Source of the DNA: DASCQC01 sp036012865
GTDB taxonomy: Bacteria; Pseudomonadota; Gammaproteobacteria; Comchoanobacterales; Comchoanobacteraceae
Direction of reading: 5' to 3'
DNA: 64,000 nt
Assembly (NCBI GenBank): GCA_036012865.1
Contig: DASCQC010000017.1
Coordinates: 62,001-126,000 of the forward strand
Shown here: positions 53,690 through 62,720 of the stretch, piece by piece
Numbering within the stretch: the stretch's first letter is position 1
Layout of the letters: every line of letters starts with the position of its first letter
The notes under the pieces: generated by a model
What the model saw: only the letters and a program-made list of their open reading frames with translations
What the model was told of the DNA's origin: nothing
The model's database searches: none
Made by a program: the position numbers and the translations under genes

Positions 53690-54397
53690 TTATCGGTTGC
53701 TCAAGGTAAGGATGGATTGTAATAGCTGGCCTGCAACATAATTTCGATCCCATGTGACGCCGGTTTCTTTTTGAAGGCTGGTCCAGCGCTGATCCCGCGG
53801 GCCCCCTTTGAGCATATTAACATTAAAACCAAAGCTGACAATAAAACCATCAACAGCATCTGACATGGGCTCAGAAACTTTCACTCCCAAACACTTTGCA
53901 TCATCAATCATCACGTCATTGGGCCACTTAACCTTAACTTTATTGTTAGGAACCCAAGCCTGAATACACACCGCTAACGCTTGTGCAATTTCAACGGCTA
54001 ATTCTTTACTTTTTTTGAAAGGAAAAACAGCTGAAACCAAGAGATTCTCACCAAAACAAGCCACCCAGGGGTCCCCTTTACACCCCTTTCCTTGGGTTTG
54101 ATATTCTGCGATAAAAACCTGGTAGAGCTGAAGTTCTTTGGCATAAAAACAATGATCATGCGTAGAATTGATACTCTGTACAACATGAATATCACAAGGG
54201 TATTTCACATACTTTTGAATGAGTTGAGATTGCAATTTATCTGTAGGAACTTCCCACATCATGTTAGCCCCCCATTGAACGCTCAAACCGTAACTCTCTG
54301 CAAACTTATGCCATTGTTTAGGAATAACAATCTGCTTTCCTTGACTTTTACTATGGTTGCAACACAACCACGCTAACCAATCTTTCTCATGATTCAC
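53690..54397 (-). CDS. birA: Divergent biotin-protein ligase (BirA-like)
   Basis: A 235-residue protein matching the catalytic domain of BirA: AEYQTQGKGCKGDPW (biotin loop), GENLLVSAVF, VKVKWPNDVMIDDAKCLGVKV (in parts) with the catalytic Lys, and FIVSFGFNVNM. It has no N-terminal winged helix, so it should not repress the biotin operon. The biotin loop, normally GRGRRGRxW, is GKGCKGDPW here, losing three conserved Arg. The gene stands between map and a reductase gene on the same strand. Activity is uncertain; it may be slow or unusually permissive. Confidence 0.72.
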   Translation of the reverse strand: MNHEKDWLAWLCCNHSKSQGKQIVIPKQWHKFAESYGLSVQWGANMMWEVPTDKLQSQLIQKYVKYPCDIHVVQSINSTHDHCFYAKELQLYQVFIAEYQTQGKGCKGDPWVACFGENLLVSAVFPFKKSKELAVEIAQALAVCIQAWVPNNKVKVKWPNDVMIDDAKCLGVKVSEPMSDAVDGFIVSFGFNVNMLKGGPRDQRWTSLQKETGVTWDRNYVAGQLLQSILTLSNR

Positions 54398-54415
54398 GCT
54401 ATTTCCTCTTATGGC

Positions 54416-55426
54416 TTAAACGAGGTGATCTTCTTCCAGTTGCTTAGCATGCTCTAAAATAGTTTCTTGCAAACTGCGATATTGAAGGCCTAACTGTAAT
54501 GACTTCTGATGGTCGTACGCTACAGACTGACCTAAGTTACGACGAAGAATCTCTTGCTTAATCCCAACCAGCGGAGCCACACAACGCACAACAAAATTGG
54601 GTAATTTCCATACCGGTAAATACCATCGCTTAGGGAAACCTTTCTTCAACATTTTACCGATGCTAAGAACACTGATGGGCTCGTTCACTACGAGGTATCG
54701 CCCTTGGCCGGATTTTGCTGCCAAAACATGCGCCTTAGCAACGTCTCTAACATCAACGCAATTAAAGTATAAATTGGGAGCAAATAATGGGTATTTACCC
54801 TTCAAAATATCTCGAATGATTCGAACACTCATTCCCAATCGCTTCGATAAACTGGGACCTATCACTAAACCTGGGTTAATGACTACCATCGTCCAATGGT
54901 CCTGCTTGTGCGCAATCTCCCATGCTGCCCTTTCTGCTAAAGTTTTACTTTTATAGTACGGGTGTGTTGGGTTATCATTCCAATCTTCTTCAGTGTAAGC
55001 ACCGTTTTTTCCAGAGCCCAGACCATTCCCTCCCTTAGAAACAGCAGCAATGCTTGAAGTTAACACCACCCTTCGAACGCAATCGACTTTTTTTAATGCA
55101 GATAGCAGCCCTTTGGTTCCTTCAATGGCCGGCCTTAACAATTGTTCTTCTGGGTTAGCTACCTTAACAATCAAAACCGGTGATGCTGTATGAAACAAAG
55201 TATCACACCCCTCCAATGCAGGTAAAAATGATTCAGAATCTAATAAATCCGCCTTAAAAAGTTTTAGCTTGGGGTACGCCTGTTGCATAGCAAATAAATG
55301 TTCATTGTTCTCATTGTTCTCCAACGACCTAACCGTTCCATGTACCGTTAAACCCTCCTCTAATAACATTTTAACTACCCAAGAACCAATATACCCACTG
55401 GCTCCGGTAACGCATACACATTTCAT
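54416..55426 (-). CDS. NAD(P)-dependent reductase/epimerase (dihydroflavonol reductase-like)
   Basis: A 336-residue extended short-chain dehydrogenase. The N-terminal Rossmann fold has VTGASGYIGSWVVKMLLE, the active site YYKSK (YxxxK) lies near residue 160, and HTASPV and VLTSSIAAV are typical of the dihydroflavonol-reductase-like/cinnamoyl-CoA-reductase-like group. Substrate is unknown. The ATG at 55426 follows AGGAGG; the frame runs eight codons higher without reason. It is the upstream gene of a run with birA. Confidence 0.82.
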   Translation of the reverse strand: MKCVCVTGASGYIGSWVVKMLLEEGLTVHGTVRSLENNENNEHLFAMQQAYPKLKLFKADLLDSESFLPALEGCDTLFHTASPVLIVKVANPEEQLLRPAIEGTKGLLSALKKVDCVRRVVLTSSIAAVSKGGNGLGSGKNGAYTEEDWNDNPTHPYYKSKTLAERAAWEIAHKQDHWTMVVINPGLVIGPSLSKRLGMSVRIIRDILKGKYPLFAPNLYFNCVDVRDVAKAHVLAAKSGQGRYLVVNEPISVLSIGKMLKKGFPKRWYLPVWKLPNFVVRCVAPLVGIKQEILRRNLGQSVAYDHQKSLQLGLQYRSLQETILEHAKQLEEDHLV

Positions 55427-55552
55427 ACATAACCCTCCTGAACTTCTCAATCAAATCATAATTACCCCCTACATGCAAGCTTGTCCCCAAGTAAATACCC
55501 CCCTCAGCGATTATTTATCAACACCTGTCACTCATAAAAAAGGAAACTACTC

Positions 55553-55879
55553 ATGGACTGGAAACAAAAGCACTGCAAACCTTGTGAAGGGGGCGTTTCT
55601 CCCATGACCGACAAAGCTATTCATGAACACTTAAAAAGCCTTGATAAATGGTCATTAGAAACAAACACTAGCACGCTTACAAGAACATTTAAGTTTAATA
55701 ACTTCTACCAAACCATGAGCTTTGTTAATGCCGTTGCTTGGGTTGCGAATCAAGAGGATCACCACCCTGACCTTGAAGTAAGCTATGGCAGCTGCACCGT
55801 TAACCTTTCGACCCATGCTGTTAACGGGCTTACTGATAATGATTTTATTATGGCCGCTAAAATAAGCGACCTAATCTAG
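55553..55879 (+). CDS. phhB: Pterin-4a-carbinolamine dehydratase
   Basis: A 108-residue protein with the dehydratase signature EDHHPDLEVSYGSCTVNLST (in parts) and HAVNGLTDNDF. It begins with HCKPCEGG, like longer bacterial members. It recycles the pterin cofactor of phenylalanine hydroxylase; no phhA is in the window. Start ATG preceded by AGGAA. It converges with the Sel1-exonuclease gene, separated by eight bases. Confidence 0.88.
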   Translation: MDWKQKHCKPCEGGVSPMTDKAIHEHLKSLDKWSLETNTSTLTRTFKFNNFYQTMSFVNAVAWVANQEDHHPDLEVSYGSCTVNLSTHAVNGLTDNDFIMAAKISDLI

Positions 55880-55887
55880 CTTTACAA

Positions 55888-57441
55888 TTAATCGCTGACT
55901 ATGGGTAAAGCTTGCAAAACTTTTTTAGCTTTCTCATGACCCTTCATAGAGGCTTTATTGAACCAGTATAGGGCATTTTTTTGGTACAACTTAGCCAACG
56001 CATATTGCGCATCAACATTGTCTTGTTTGGCGGCTTGTCTGCCCCAGTATTCAGCATTAACATAATCATTTTTCATCATCAATAATTGAGAAAAAAACTG
56101 CTGAGCCTTAGCATGACCTTGTTTGGATGCAGCCTGATACCAATGATAAGCATCATTTAATTCCCCTTGTTTTTCATACAGTCTTGCAAGAGAGAATTGG
56201 GCTTCTTTGTTACCTTTTCTAGCCGATTTTTCATACCACTGCTTAGCTTTCATATTATTTTTATCTCCCCCTAAGCCCTTCTCATGCATCCAGCCTAAAT
56301 GGTATTGAGCTTGTTTCATTGCTAAGGATGAAGGTTGCTTCAAACCAGCTGATACCTCATACGCCTTTTTTAACAATTTAAAATTAAACCGCTGATAGGT
56401 TGCTAGCAATAATTCAGGCTTACTACTTTGCTGCATCACATGGCCCCAATGAGTATCGAGCTTTACATGATCATTCAGTTTTAATAAGGATTGATAATGT
56501 CTAATTTTATCGGCCGATTTTCGGAAAGACTGTCCTGCTTTTCCCTCTAAGAAGTGTTTGTTTTTAATAATCCCATCCAATGAACCATATTGCTGCAACC
56601 AATCTTTAGCCATGTTTTTATTGATCCCAGTTATGCCAGGAACATTATCAGCTTTATCACCCATCAATGTTAAATAGTCTAAAAACCGTTTGGGAGAAAC
56701 CCCATAAAACCGCTTAATCTCTTGGGTGGTGCTATATCGATCAAAGATAGGGTTATAAATAGCAACATTATCTGTAACCAATTGATTAAAATCTTTGTCC
56801 CCGGAACATATAACCACTTTAAAACCGTGCTCCTGAGCTTGTCTAGATAAGGTTGCAATAATATCATCAGCCTCTATATATTTCTGATGAATAATAGGTA
56901 TTCCTCGGTCATGAAGGGTCCCCCAAATAAATGGCGTTTGATAAAATAATTTTGTGGAGGTAGCTTGGCGTGTTGATTTATAGTTTTTATTATCTTGTTG
57001 TCGACTACTTTTACCCGACCGGGTGTAGTAATTTGACCAGCTCGTAAAATCATCTGATTTAAAAGCCGTATCCAAAGCAACAACCAATAAGGCATCTGGA
57101 AATTGTGTGCGAAGTTTATCAATAATTTTTATCACCCCATAAATAGCCCCAGATGGCTCGTGATTTTTATTGGTAAAACCCTCATATTTATTATAGGCTT
57201 GGTACTGAAAATACAACCCATCCAACAAGATAATATCAGCAACTCTCTGTTGCTCTGCTTTTTGATACCAAAAACGAGCTTGTTGATAATTTTTTTGATC
57301 AAAATAAGTTTGCGCTACGCTATACTGAGCATTTCGATCACCTTTTTGTGCTTGACTTAGTAGGGTATTATTATCCGCCTGAGCTAAAAGACTATGCCCC
57401 GCATACAACATACCCACAATAAACATTCCTAATTTTTTCAT
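55888..57441 (-). CDS. Exported Sel1-repeat protein with embedded 5'-3' exonuclease (FEN) domain
   Basis: A 517-residue fusion. Residues 1-22 are a signal peptide (LGMFIVGMLYAGHSLLAQA). One Sel1-type repeat follows (AQYSVAQTYFDQKNYQQARF, about 38-63). Residues about 68-360 are a complete Pol I-type 5'-3' exonuclease: LLDG (D74), EPSGAIYGV, ALDTAF (D124), IEADDIIATL (E190, D192, D193), GDKDFNQLV (D215, D217), LMGDKADNVPGI (D262, D265) and a helix-hairpin region. All expected metal ligands are present. About four more Sel1 repeats end the protein (AQYHLGWMHEKGLGG, AQFSLARLYEKQG, and so on). Start at ATG 57441, after AAGGAT. A paralogue lies at 62721. The nuclease appears to sit inside an array of interaction repeats and to be exported. 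Confidence 0.85.
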   Translation of the reverse strand: MKKLGMFIVGMLYAGHSLLAQADNNTLLSQAQKGDRNAQYSVAQTYFDQKNYQQARFWYQKAEQQRVADIILLDGLYFQYQAYNKYEGFTNKNHEPSGAIYGVIKIIDKLRTQFPDALLVVALDTAFKSDDFTSWSNYYTRSGKSSRQQDNKNYKSTRQATSTKLFYQTPFIWGTLHDRGIPIIHQKYIEADDIIATLSRQAQEHGFKVVICSGDKDFNQLVTDNVAIYNPIFDRYSTTQEIKRFYGVSPKRFLDYLTLMGDKADNVPGITGINKNMAKDWLQQYGSLDGIIKNKHFLEGKAGQSFRKSADKIRHYQSLLKLNDHVKLDTHWGHVMQQSSKPELLLATYQRFNFKLLKKAYEVSAGLKQPSSLAMKQAQYHLGWMHEKGLGGDKNNMKAKQWYEKSARKGNKEAQFSLARLYEKQGELNDAYHWYQAASKQGHAKAQQFFSQLLMMKNDYVNAEYWGRQAAKQDNVDAQYALAKLYQKNALYWFNKASMKGHEKAKKVLQALPIVSD

Positions 57442-57781
57442 AGCCAATCCTTACTTATGTGAAATTAGTTTAATGGTTATCGAAAAAAACTTCTAGGAAA
57501 TTTAATGTATTCTTTAATATATTCTGTTTCATTGACCACCCATGCATTGTATTTCTAAAGCATCAAGTTGTCGGCAAAAAAAGAAGATAAGCCCACCAAA
57601 AACTTCAAAACTCGACCAAGAATAATAAATAATTGATACACAATAATTTTACCAAACAACCAATCATCATAACCCAAGTAAATAACACAGAACACCATCA
57701 GTAAATACCTAACAGTGGATAACATTGCTTTTTAAAAAAATATGTCGTATAATTAATAAGTAGGAAACAAGGAATGTTTTT
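57442..57781. other. Intergenic region with fadA promoter
   Basis: About 340 bases between divergent genes. Near its right end, TTGCTT at 57725-57730 and TATAAT at 57748-57753, 17 bases apart, make a good sigma-70 promoter for the thiolase gene, followed by AAGGA. The rest shows no gene, RNA or repeat that I can recognise. Confidence 0.6.
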
Positions 57782-58987
57782 ATGGATTGTTATGTGTATG
57801 ACTCCGTCAGGAGTCCTCGTGGTCGAGGGAAGTCATCAGGGTCTTTACACCCCATTACTTCAGTCAATTTATTCACACAAACTTTATCAGCCCTTTGTCA
57901 GCGCAATACTCAAGCAACCCCATGGGTTGAAGATGTCATTGCTGGTTGTGTTATGCCTGTTGGTGAGCAAGGTGCTAACATAGCAAGAGCGGCTGCTTTA
58001 AAAGCAGGCTTACCCGAATCTTGCACGGGCATGCAAATCAATCGTTTCTGTGCCTCTGGATTAGATGCCATTGGTATTGCTTCTGCAAAAATTCATAGCC
58101 AACAAATTCAGTGTGCCATTGCTGGCGGCATAGAGTCTATGTCTAGAGTACCCATGAGCGCGGATGGCGGCGCTATGATTGCAGACCCCTCTATTGCCTT
58201 TGATCTTTCCATTATACCCCAGGGTATCAGTGCAGACTTAATTGCATCATTGGATGGCTATCAACGTGAAGAACTGGATGCTTATGCCGCACAAAGCCAT
58301 CAGCGAGCTGCTCATGCACAACAAGCTGGCTATTTTAAAAACAGCATTATCCCCATTCATAATCATATTGGTGAAATAGTTCTGGATTATGATGAAAATG
58401 TTCGTCAGGACTGTACCACTGAGAGCCTAAGCAAACTCAACCCATCCTTTACTATGATGGGGCAACTGGCCGGGTTTAATTCAGTGGCGGTACAACGTTA
58501 CCCTCAGCTTGAAAATATCCAACACTTTCATCACCCCGGTAATTCTTCAGCAATCGTTGATGGATCTGCAGCCGTGTTATTGGGCAATGAATCATTTGGA
58601 AAAAAACACGGCCTAACTCCTAGCGCAAGAATACGCATGCTAACTTCTCTAGGCAGTGACCCTACCATCATGTTAACGGCTCCGGCGAAAGTTGCTAAAA
58701 AAGCATTGGCTCAAGCAAAACTAACCGCGGATGACATTGATTTATGGGAGATCAACGAAGCCTTTTCTTCTGTTATTCTTCATTTCATGAAAGAAATGGG
58801 TATTGATGATAGTCGCCTTAATGTTAACGGTGGAGCCATCGCTATGGGTCACCCATTAGGTGCTACCGGAGCCATGATTTTTGGCATGGCTATCGATGAA
58901 TTAAAAAGACGCAAGGCAAAAAGAGCACTCATCGCACTTTGTGTTGCTGGGGGCATGGGAACAGCCGCAATTATTGAACGAATATGA
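57782..58987 (+). CDS. fadA: Acetyl-CoA acetyltransferase / 3-ketoacyl-CoA thiolase
   Basis: A 401-residue thiolase. The acyl-accepting Cys is at residue 90 in INRFCASGLDAI; IAGGIESMSRVPM, the NEAFSS motif, GGAIAMGHPLGATGA and CVAGGMGT (second catalytic Cys) are all present. It performs the last step of beta-oxidation. The pairing with the trifunctional-type gene just after it suggests a fatty-acid cycle role (fadA or fadI type). It starts nine bases after AAGGA, under a good promoter, and precedes fadB by nine bases. Confidence 0.9.
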   Translation: MDCYVYDSVRSPRGRGKSSGSLHPITSVNLFTQTLSALCQRNTQATPWVEDVIAGCVMPVGEQGANIARAAALKAGLPESCTGMQINRFCASGLDAIGIASAKIHSQQIQCAIAGGIESMSRVPMSADGGAMIADPSIAFDLSIIPQGISADLIASLDGYQREELDAYAAQSHQRAAHAQQAGYFKNSIIPIHNHIGEIVLDYDENVRQDCTTESLSKLNPSFTMMGQLAGFNSVAVQRYPQLENIQHFHHPGNSSAIVDGSAAVLLGNESFGKKHGLTPSARIRMLTSLGSDPTIMLTAPAKVAKKALAQAKLTADDIDLWEINEAFSSVILHFMKEMGIDDSRLNVNGGAIAMGHPLGATGAMIFGMAIDELKRRKAKRALIALCVAGGMGTAAIIERI

Positions 58988-58996
58988 GGTATTGTA

Positions 58997-61075
58997 ATGG
59001 ACTACATTAACTTAAAAACCAAGGACAATGGCATTGTCATTTTAGAGTGGGATCACCCCACTCAATCCACCAATGTTTTAAATGAAGACTCTCTGAGTGA
59101 TTTCAAAACAAAACTAGAACAAGCCCTTAAACAATCCTGTAAAGGAATCATCTTAACCAGTACTAAATCCACCTTCAGTGCTGGCGCCGACCTTAACTAT
59201 ATCCAAGAAGTGATCACTCGCCCTGACCCACACAAAGAGCTATTTAATGCCATCATGACTATTCAACAACTGTTTCGCACCCTAGAGACATCCAACACCC
59301 CCATTGTAGCTGCCATCAATGGAAGCTGCCTCGGAGGGGGGTTTGAGTTAGCTCTGGCCTGCCATCATCGCATCATGGCCAATAACTCCAGCGCTAGAAT
59401 AGGCTTGCCCGAAGTCAAATTAGGCATTCTTCCCGGGTTAGGTGGCACCTGCCGATTGGTTCGAAACCTTGGCAGTGAAGGAGCATTAAAACTGATTTTA
59501 AGAGGGTCACTGTTACCTCCACAAGCAGCATTAAAACAAGGCCTGGTTCATCAAGTAGCTGAACAAGATGATCTGATTGACAAAGCCTCCGAATGGATCA
59601 TGGGCAACCCGACTGCCAAACAGCCTTGGGATCTACCTAAATTCCGCATCCCTGGAGGGCCTCCTTATTCTAAAAATGGCCTGATGATATGGGGCGGAGC
59701 CAATGGCATACTCCGCCAACAAACCTTCGGACGATACCCTGGTGCTCGTGCAGCCATGGCTGCGATCTATGAAGGCTTGCTTGTTGACTTCGATCAAGCG
59801 CTGGAAATTGAAGCCCAATATTTCACACAAACTTTTCTAAAACCCGAAGCTCAGGCAATGGTCAAGTCACTCTTTACCACACGAAGTCAAATAAAAAAAG
59901 GCATTCATCGGCCCAAAAACATTCCTTTTTCTCCTACTTCAAAACTAGGCATATTAGGCTCTGGCTTTATGGGTCAAGGCATTGCTCATGTTGCTTCTAA
60001 AGCTGGCATTGACGTCATCTTAATTGACCAAGCCGAAGACCTTGCAAAAAAAGGCCTGGAAAATATTAGTCAAGCCTTCCAAAAACAAGTTAAACAAGGT
60101 CGCATGCATTCCGATAGCGCTACAAAAACTTTGGAACGCATTACTGCAACCAGCGACTATAGCTTACTTAAAGGCTGTGATTTAGTTATCGAGGCTGTTT
60201 TTGAAAACCGTAAAATCAAACAGCAAGCCTATGAGAAAGCTTTACAGCATATCAATCATGATACGATTATGGGGTCCAACACTTCTACTTTGCCGATATC
60301 AGGTTTAGCACAGTCTTTACCTCAACCCAACCAAATGATAGGCATTCATTTTTTCTCACCCGTAGACAAAATGGACCTTGTTGAAGTTATTCTGGGTAAG
60401 AAAACAGATGACCGAAGCTTAGCCAAAGCCCTAGATTTTCTAAAACAGCTTAATAAAACACCCATTGTGGTGAATGATGGCCGTGGGTTTTATACCACCC
60501 GGTGCGTCATAAGCTATATCAATGAAGGTTTACAAATGATTACTGAAGGCATTCCAGCACCCTTAATAGAAAATGGGGCTAAAATGCTAGGAATGCCGGT
60601 AGGCCCCTTAGCCCTTATTGATGAGATCGCCATTGAATTAGCCTACCTCATTCGAAAACAAACCCAAGAAGACCTAGGAAAAGACTTTGAAGATGACCCC
60701 AGCGGCCCCCTCATTGCAACCATGGTTGAGAAATATCAGCGATTGGGACGAAAGAACCAGAAAGGCTTTTATGATTATACGCCCACAGGAAAAACCTTGT
60801 GGCCTGAACTCAAGCAGTGGGAACACTCATCTCCCCCATCGCTTGAATCCATTCAAGATCGACTCATGTACAGGCAAATAGCTGAAGTGCTAAAGTGTGA
60901 AAAACAAGGTATTATTTTAGATGATCGTGACGCAGATATCGGTGCTATTTTTGGCTGGGGCTTCCTCCCCTGGACAGGAGGGCCGATGAGTTGGGTCAAC
61001 CAACAAGGTAGAGCATTCATTGGAAAAAAACTTAAACTCCTTGCCACAGAACATGGCCAACGATTTTCCATCTAG
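58997..61075 (+). CDS. fadB: Fatty-acid oxidation multifunctional enzyme (enoyl-CoA hydratase / 3-hydroxyacyl-CoA dehydrogenase)
   Basis: A 692-residue protein with both halves. The N-terminal crotonase domain shows CLGGGFELALACHH and GLPEVKLGILPGLGG with its catalytic Glu. From about residue 315 the dehydrogenase domain has LGILGSGFMGQGIAHVASKAG (in parts), AVFENRKIKQ, GIHFFSPVDKMDLVEVI and a C-terminal helical domain ending in FLPWTGGP. FadB and FadJ cannot be separated on motifs. It is cotranscribed with fadA. An acyl-CoA dehydrogenase is not in this window. Confidence 0.92.
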   Translation: MDYINLKTKDNGIVILEWDHPTQSTNVLNEDSLSDFKTKLEQALKQSCKGIILTSTKSTFSAGADLNYIQEVITRPDPHKELFNAIMTIQQLFRTLETSNTPIVAAINGSCLGGGFELALACHHRIMANNSSARIGLPEVKLGILPGLGGTCRLVRNLGSEGALKLILRGSLLPPQAALKQGLVHQVAEQDDLIDKASEWIMGNPTAKQPWDLPKFRIPGGPPYSKNGLMIWGGANGILRQQTFGRYPGARAAMAAIYEGLLVDFDQALEIEAQYFTQTFLKPEAQAMVKSLFTTRSQIKKGIHRPKNIPFSPTSKLGILGSGFMGQGIAHVASKAGIDVILIDQAEDLAKKGLENISQAFQKQVKQGRMHSDSATKTLERITATSDYSLLKGCDLVIEAVFENRKIKQQAYEKALQHINHDTIMGSNTSTLPISGLAQSLPQPNQMIGIHFFSPVDKMDLVEVILGKKTDDRSLAKALDFLKQLNKTPIVVNDGRGFYTTRCVISYINEGLQMITEGIPAPLIENGAKMLGMPVGPLALIDEIAIELAYLIRKQTQEDLGKDFEDDPSGPLIATMVEKYQRLGRKNQKGFYDYTPTGKTLWPELKQWEHSSPPSLESIQDRLMYRQIAEVLKCEKQGIILDDRDADIGAIFGWGFLPWTGGPMSWVNQQGRAFIGKKLKLLATEHGQRFSI

Positions 61076-61571
61076 AGAATAACTGACCAGTCACTAATAA
61101 GTCTTTAGTCGATCAGGAATACTAGGACCCAGTGCTTCGAAATGTCTAAAAAGTTATCGCATTCTTTTTTACATAAGGGGGGAAACAAGCCAAAACGGTC
61201 ACGTTGTTTTTGATCAGGTTTTGCATACAAATACCGGGAGGCTCAAGGTAAGTATTTTTACCTCTTAGACGACAGTCCAACAAGCGTTCAGATAGTGTCC
61301 CTTTATCGTTCCTTTCTGGCGATAAACACTGATCTATGACAGGCCTAATACTTGCTGACAACGCTTATTTATTGCAGCCAATACCAATATCATTAATGGT
61401 TATATAAAAGTTCGTTGACTCGAGAATTAAATGAAATTTATTTTATATTTCAACCTGCCTTCTTGTAAGATATCTCTGAAAATTATTGTTTGAGTTTATT
61501 TAATTCATACTCCATATTAAGATCCTAGATTGCTAATATAAATTTTAAACCTATAAAGTTACGGAGTACAA
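61076..61571. other. Intergenic region upstream of the omptin gene
   Basis: Nearly 500 bases without a gene that I can support. A minus-strand open frame at 61146-61361 (71 codons) has no recognised family, and I treat it as chance. The last 150 bases are very AT-rich and presumably hold the omptin promoter; the ribosome site CGGAG is at its end. Confidence 0.5.
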
Positions 61572-62531
61572 ATGAACATTTATAAATACAGCCCAATCGT
61601 TCCCCTTCTATCTATTCTTTTGATGAACTCAACAGCAGTGTACGCCAATCAAAATAAATTTGTACAAACATCCATGGATGTCTCCTTAGGATCTATTCAT
61701 CTTGAAGCCCTTGAAAAGGTCTATGATGATGGCTTTCTATTAAGCCAACTTGAATGGACCACTCAACAATCACCCCTATTAAGTTCAATCATAAATTTCA
61801 AATATGGTCCAAAATTTACGTTTCAATTGAAGGGTGCCTTTTCATCAAGTGGCGAAGGTGAACTGTATGATTATGACTGGATTAATCCAACAAGTTATGG
61901 GGTTACTAATTCTTTCGAAAACTGGACTCATAAATCTCATAGTAACACTGAATTAAAATACTACTATCAAGTTGGATTCAAAGCATTTTATCAGTTATTC
62001 CATAAAAACAACCTTGACCTTAAAGGCCTCCTTAATGCTCAAAGAATAAGCATGGACTGGGACGCAGTGGGTGGAACTTACATTTATAGCTCTGGTGGCG
62101 CAGGGTTTAGAGGAGCCTCTGGATCCTTTGCAAATGGCGTCGGTATTAATTATGGACAAACCTGGGATACGTTTGCACTAGGAATAGATGCCAGCACTGA
62201 CTATGAAGACTATTCATTTCACTTTGCTCCTCAATACGGTATCAATACAAATATTCATGATCAAGATATACATGTACTAAGAGGTATAACCTTTAATGAA
62301 GACCTTGCCGAAAAAGGAGGCAGCACATTCTTAGCATTAGACGTTAAGGCAAACAAGCACATTAGTAAATCAATGGATGCCTATGCCGTGTATTCATATG
62401 AGAATCACTTTGAAGGTAAAGGTGAAACAGATGTGTGTGGTGCACATCAATGCTCTCATTTTTCTGGAGATGCAGCAGGGGCTTCCTTAAAGACCCATAG
62501 CTTTATGATAGGTTTGACGATTAAAGATTAG
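61572..62531 (+). CDS. Omptin-family outer-membrane protease
   Basis: A 319-residue protein with signal peptide (PLLSILLMNSTAVYA, ending at about residue 25) and the ten-strand barrel of OmpT/Pla: SLGSIHLEALEKVYDDG, LSQLEWTTQQSPLL, GGTYIYSSGGAGFRG. The catalytic pairs align: D100 and D102 in LYDYDWIN (OmpT Asp83/Asp85) and D232 and H234 in QDIHVL (Asp210/His212). Omptins cleave at dibasic sites; relatives act on host plasminogen or antimicrobial peptides and need LPS. It has its own AT-rich upstream region and a CGGAG ribosome site. Confidence 0.88.
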   Translation: MNIYKYSPIVPLLSILLMNSTAVYANQNKFVQTSMDVSLGSIHLEALEKVYDDGFLLSQLEWTTQQSPLLSSIINFKYGPKFTFQLKGAFSSSGEGELYDYDWINPTSYGVTNSFENWTHKSHSNTELKYYYQVGFKAFYQLFHKNNLDLKGLLNAQRISMDWDAVGGTYIYSSGGAGFRGASGSFANGVGINYGQTWDTFALGIDASTDYEDYSFHFAPQYGINTNIHDQDIHVLRGITFNEDLAEKGGSTFLALDVKANKHISKSMDAYAVYSYENHFEGKGETDVCGAHQCSHFSGDAAGASLKTHSFMIGLTIKD

Positions 62532-62720
62532 ACTTATAGCACAACAAACCATAAATCAGAGAACTCTTGGCTACAGCCTTATATTTCATCACATTAAGTG
62601 CTCAAGTTTTTTCTGATTTTGGCCTATCAAATATCAGACAACTCTTCTTTCAAAACATTCACTCCTAAACCTAATTAATCACCCAGAAGGGCTAGCCCCC
62701 TCAATAAAACTTCTCTCAAT

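Noticed and set aside
61146..61361. Minus-strand 71-codon frame in the intergenic region, at first suspected to be a transposase remnant
   Set aside because: No recognisable family motif, no inverted repeats around it and no ribosome site.
62640..62720. GGGCTAGCCC palindrome downstream of the second Sel1-nuclease gene, considered as terminator
   Set aside because: The palindrome leaves no loop and the alternative stem is only about four base pairs.
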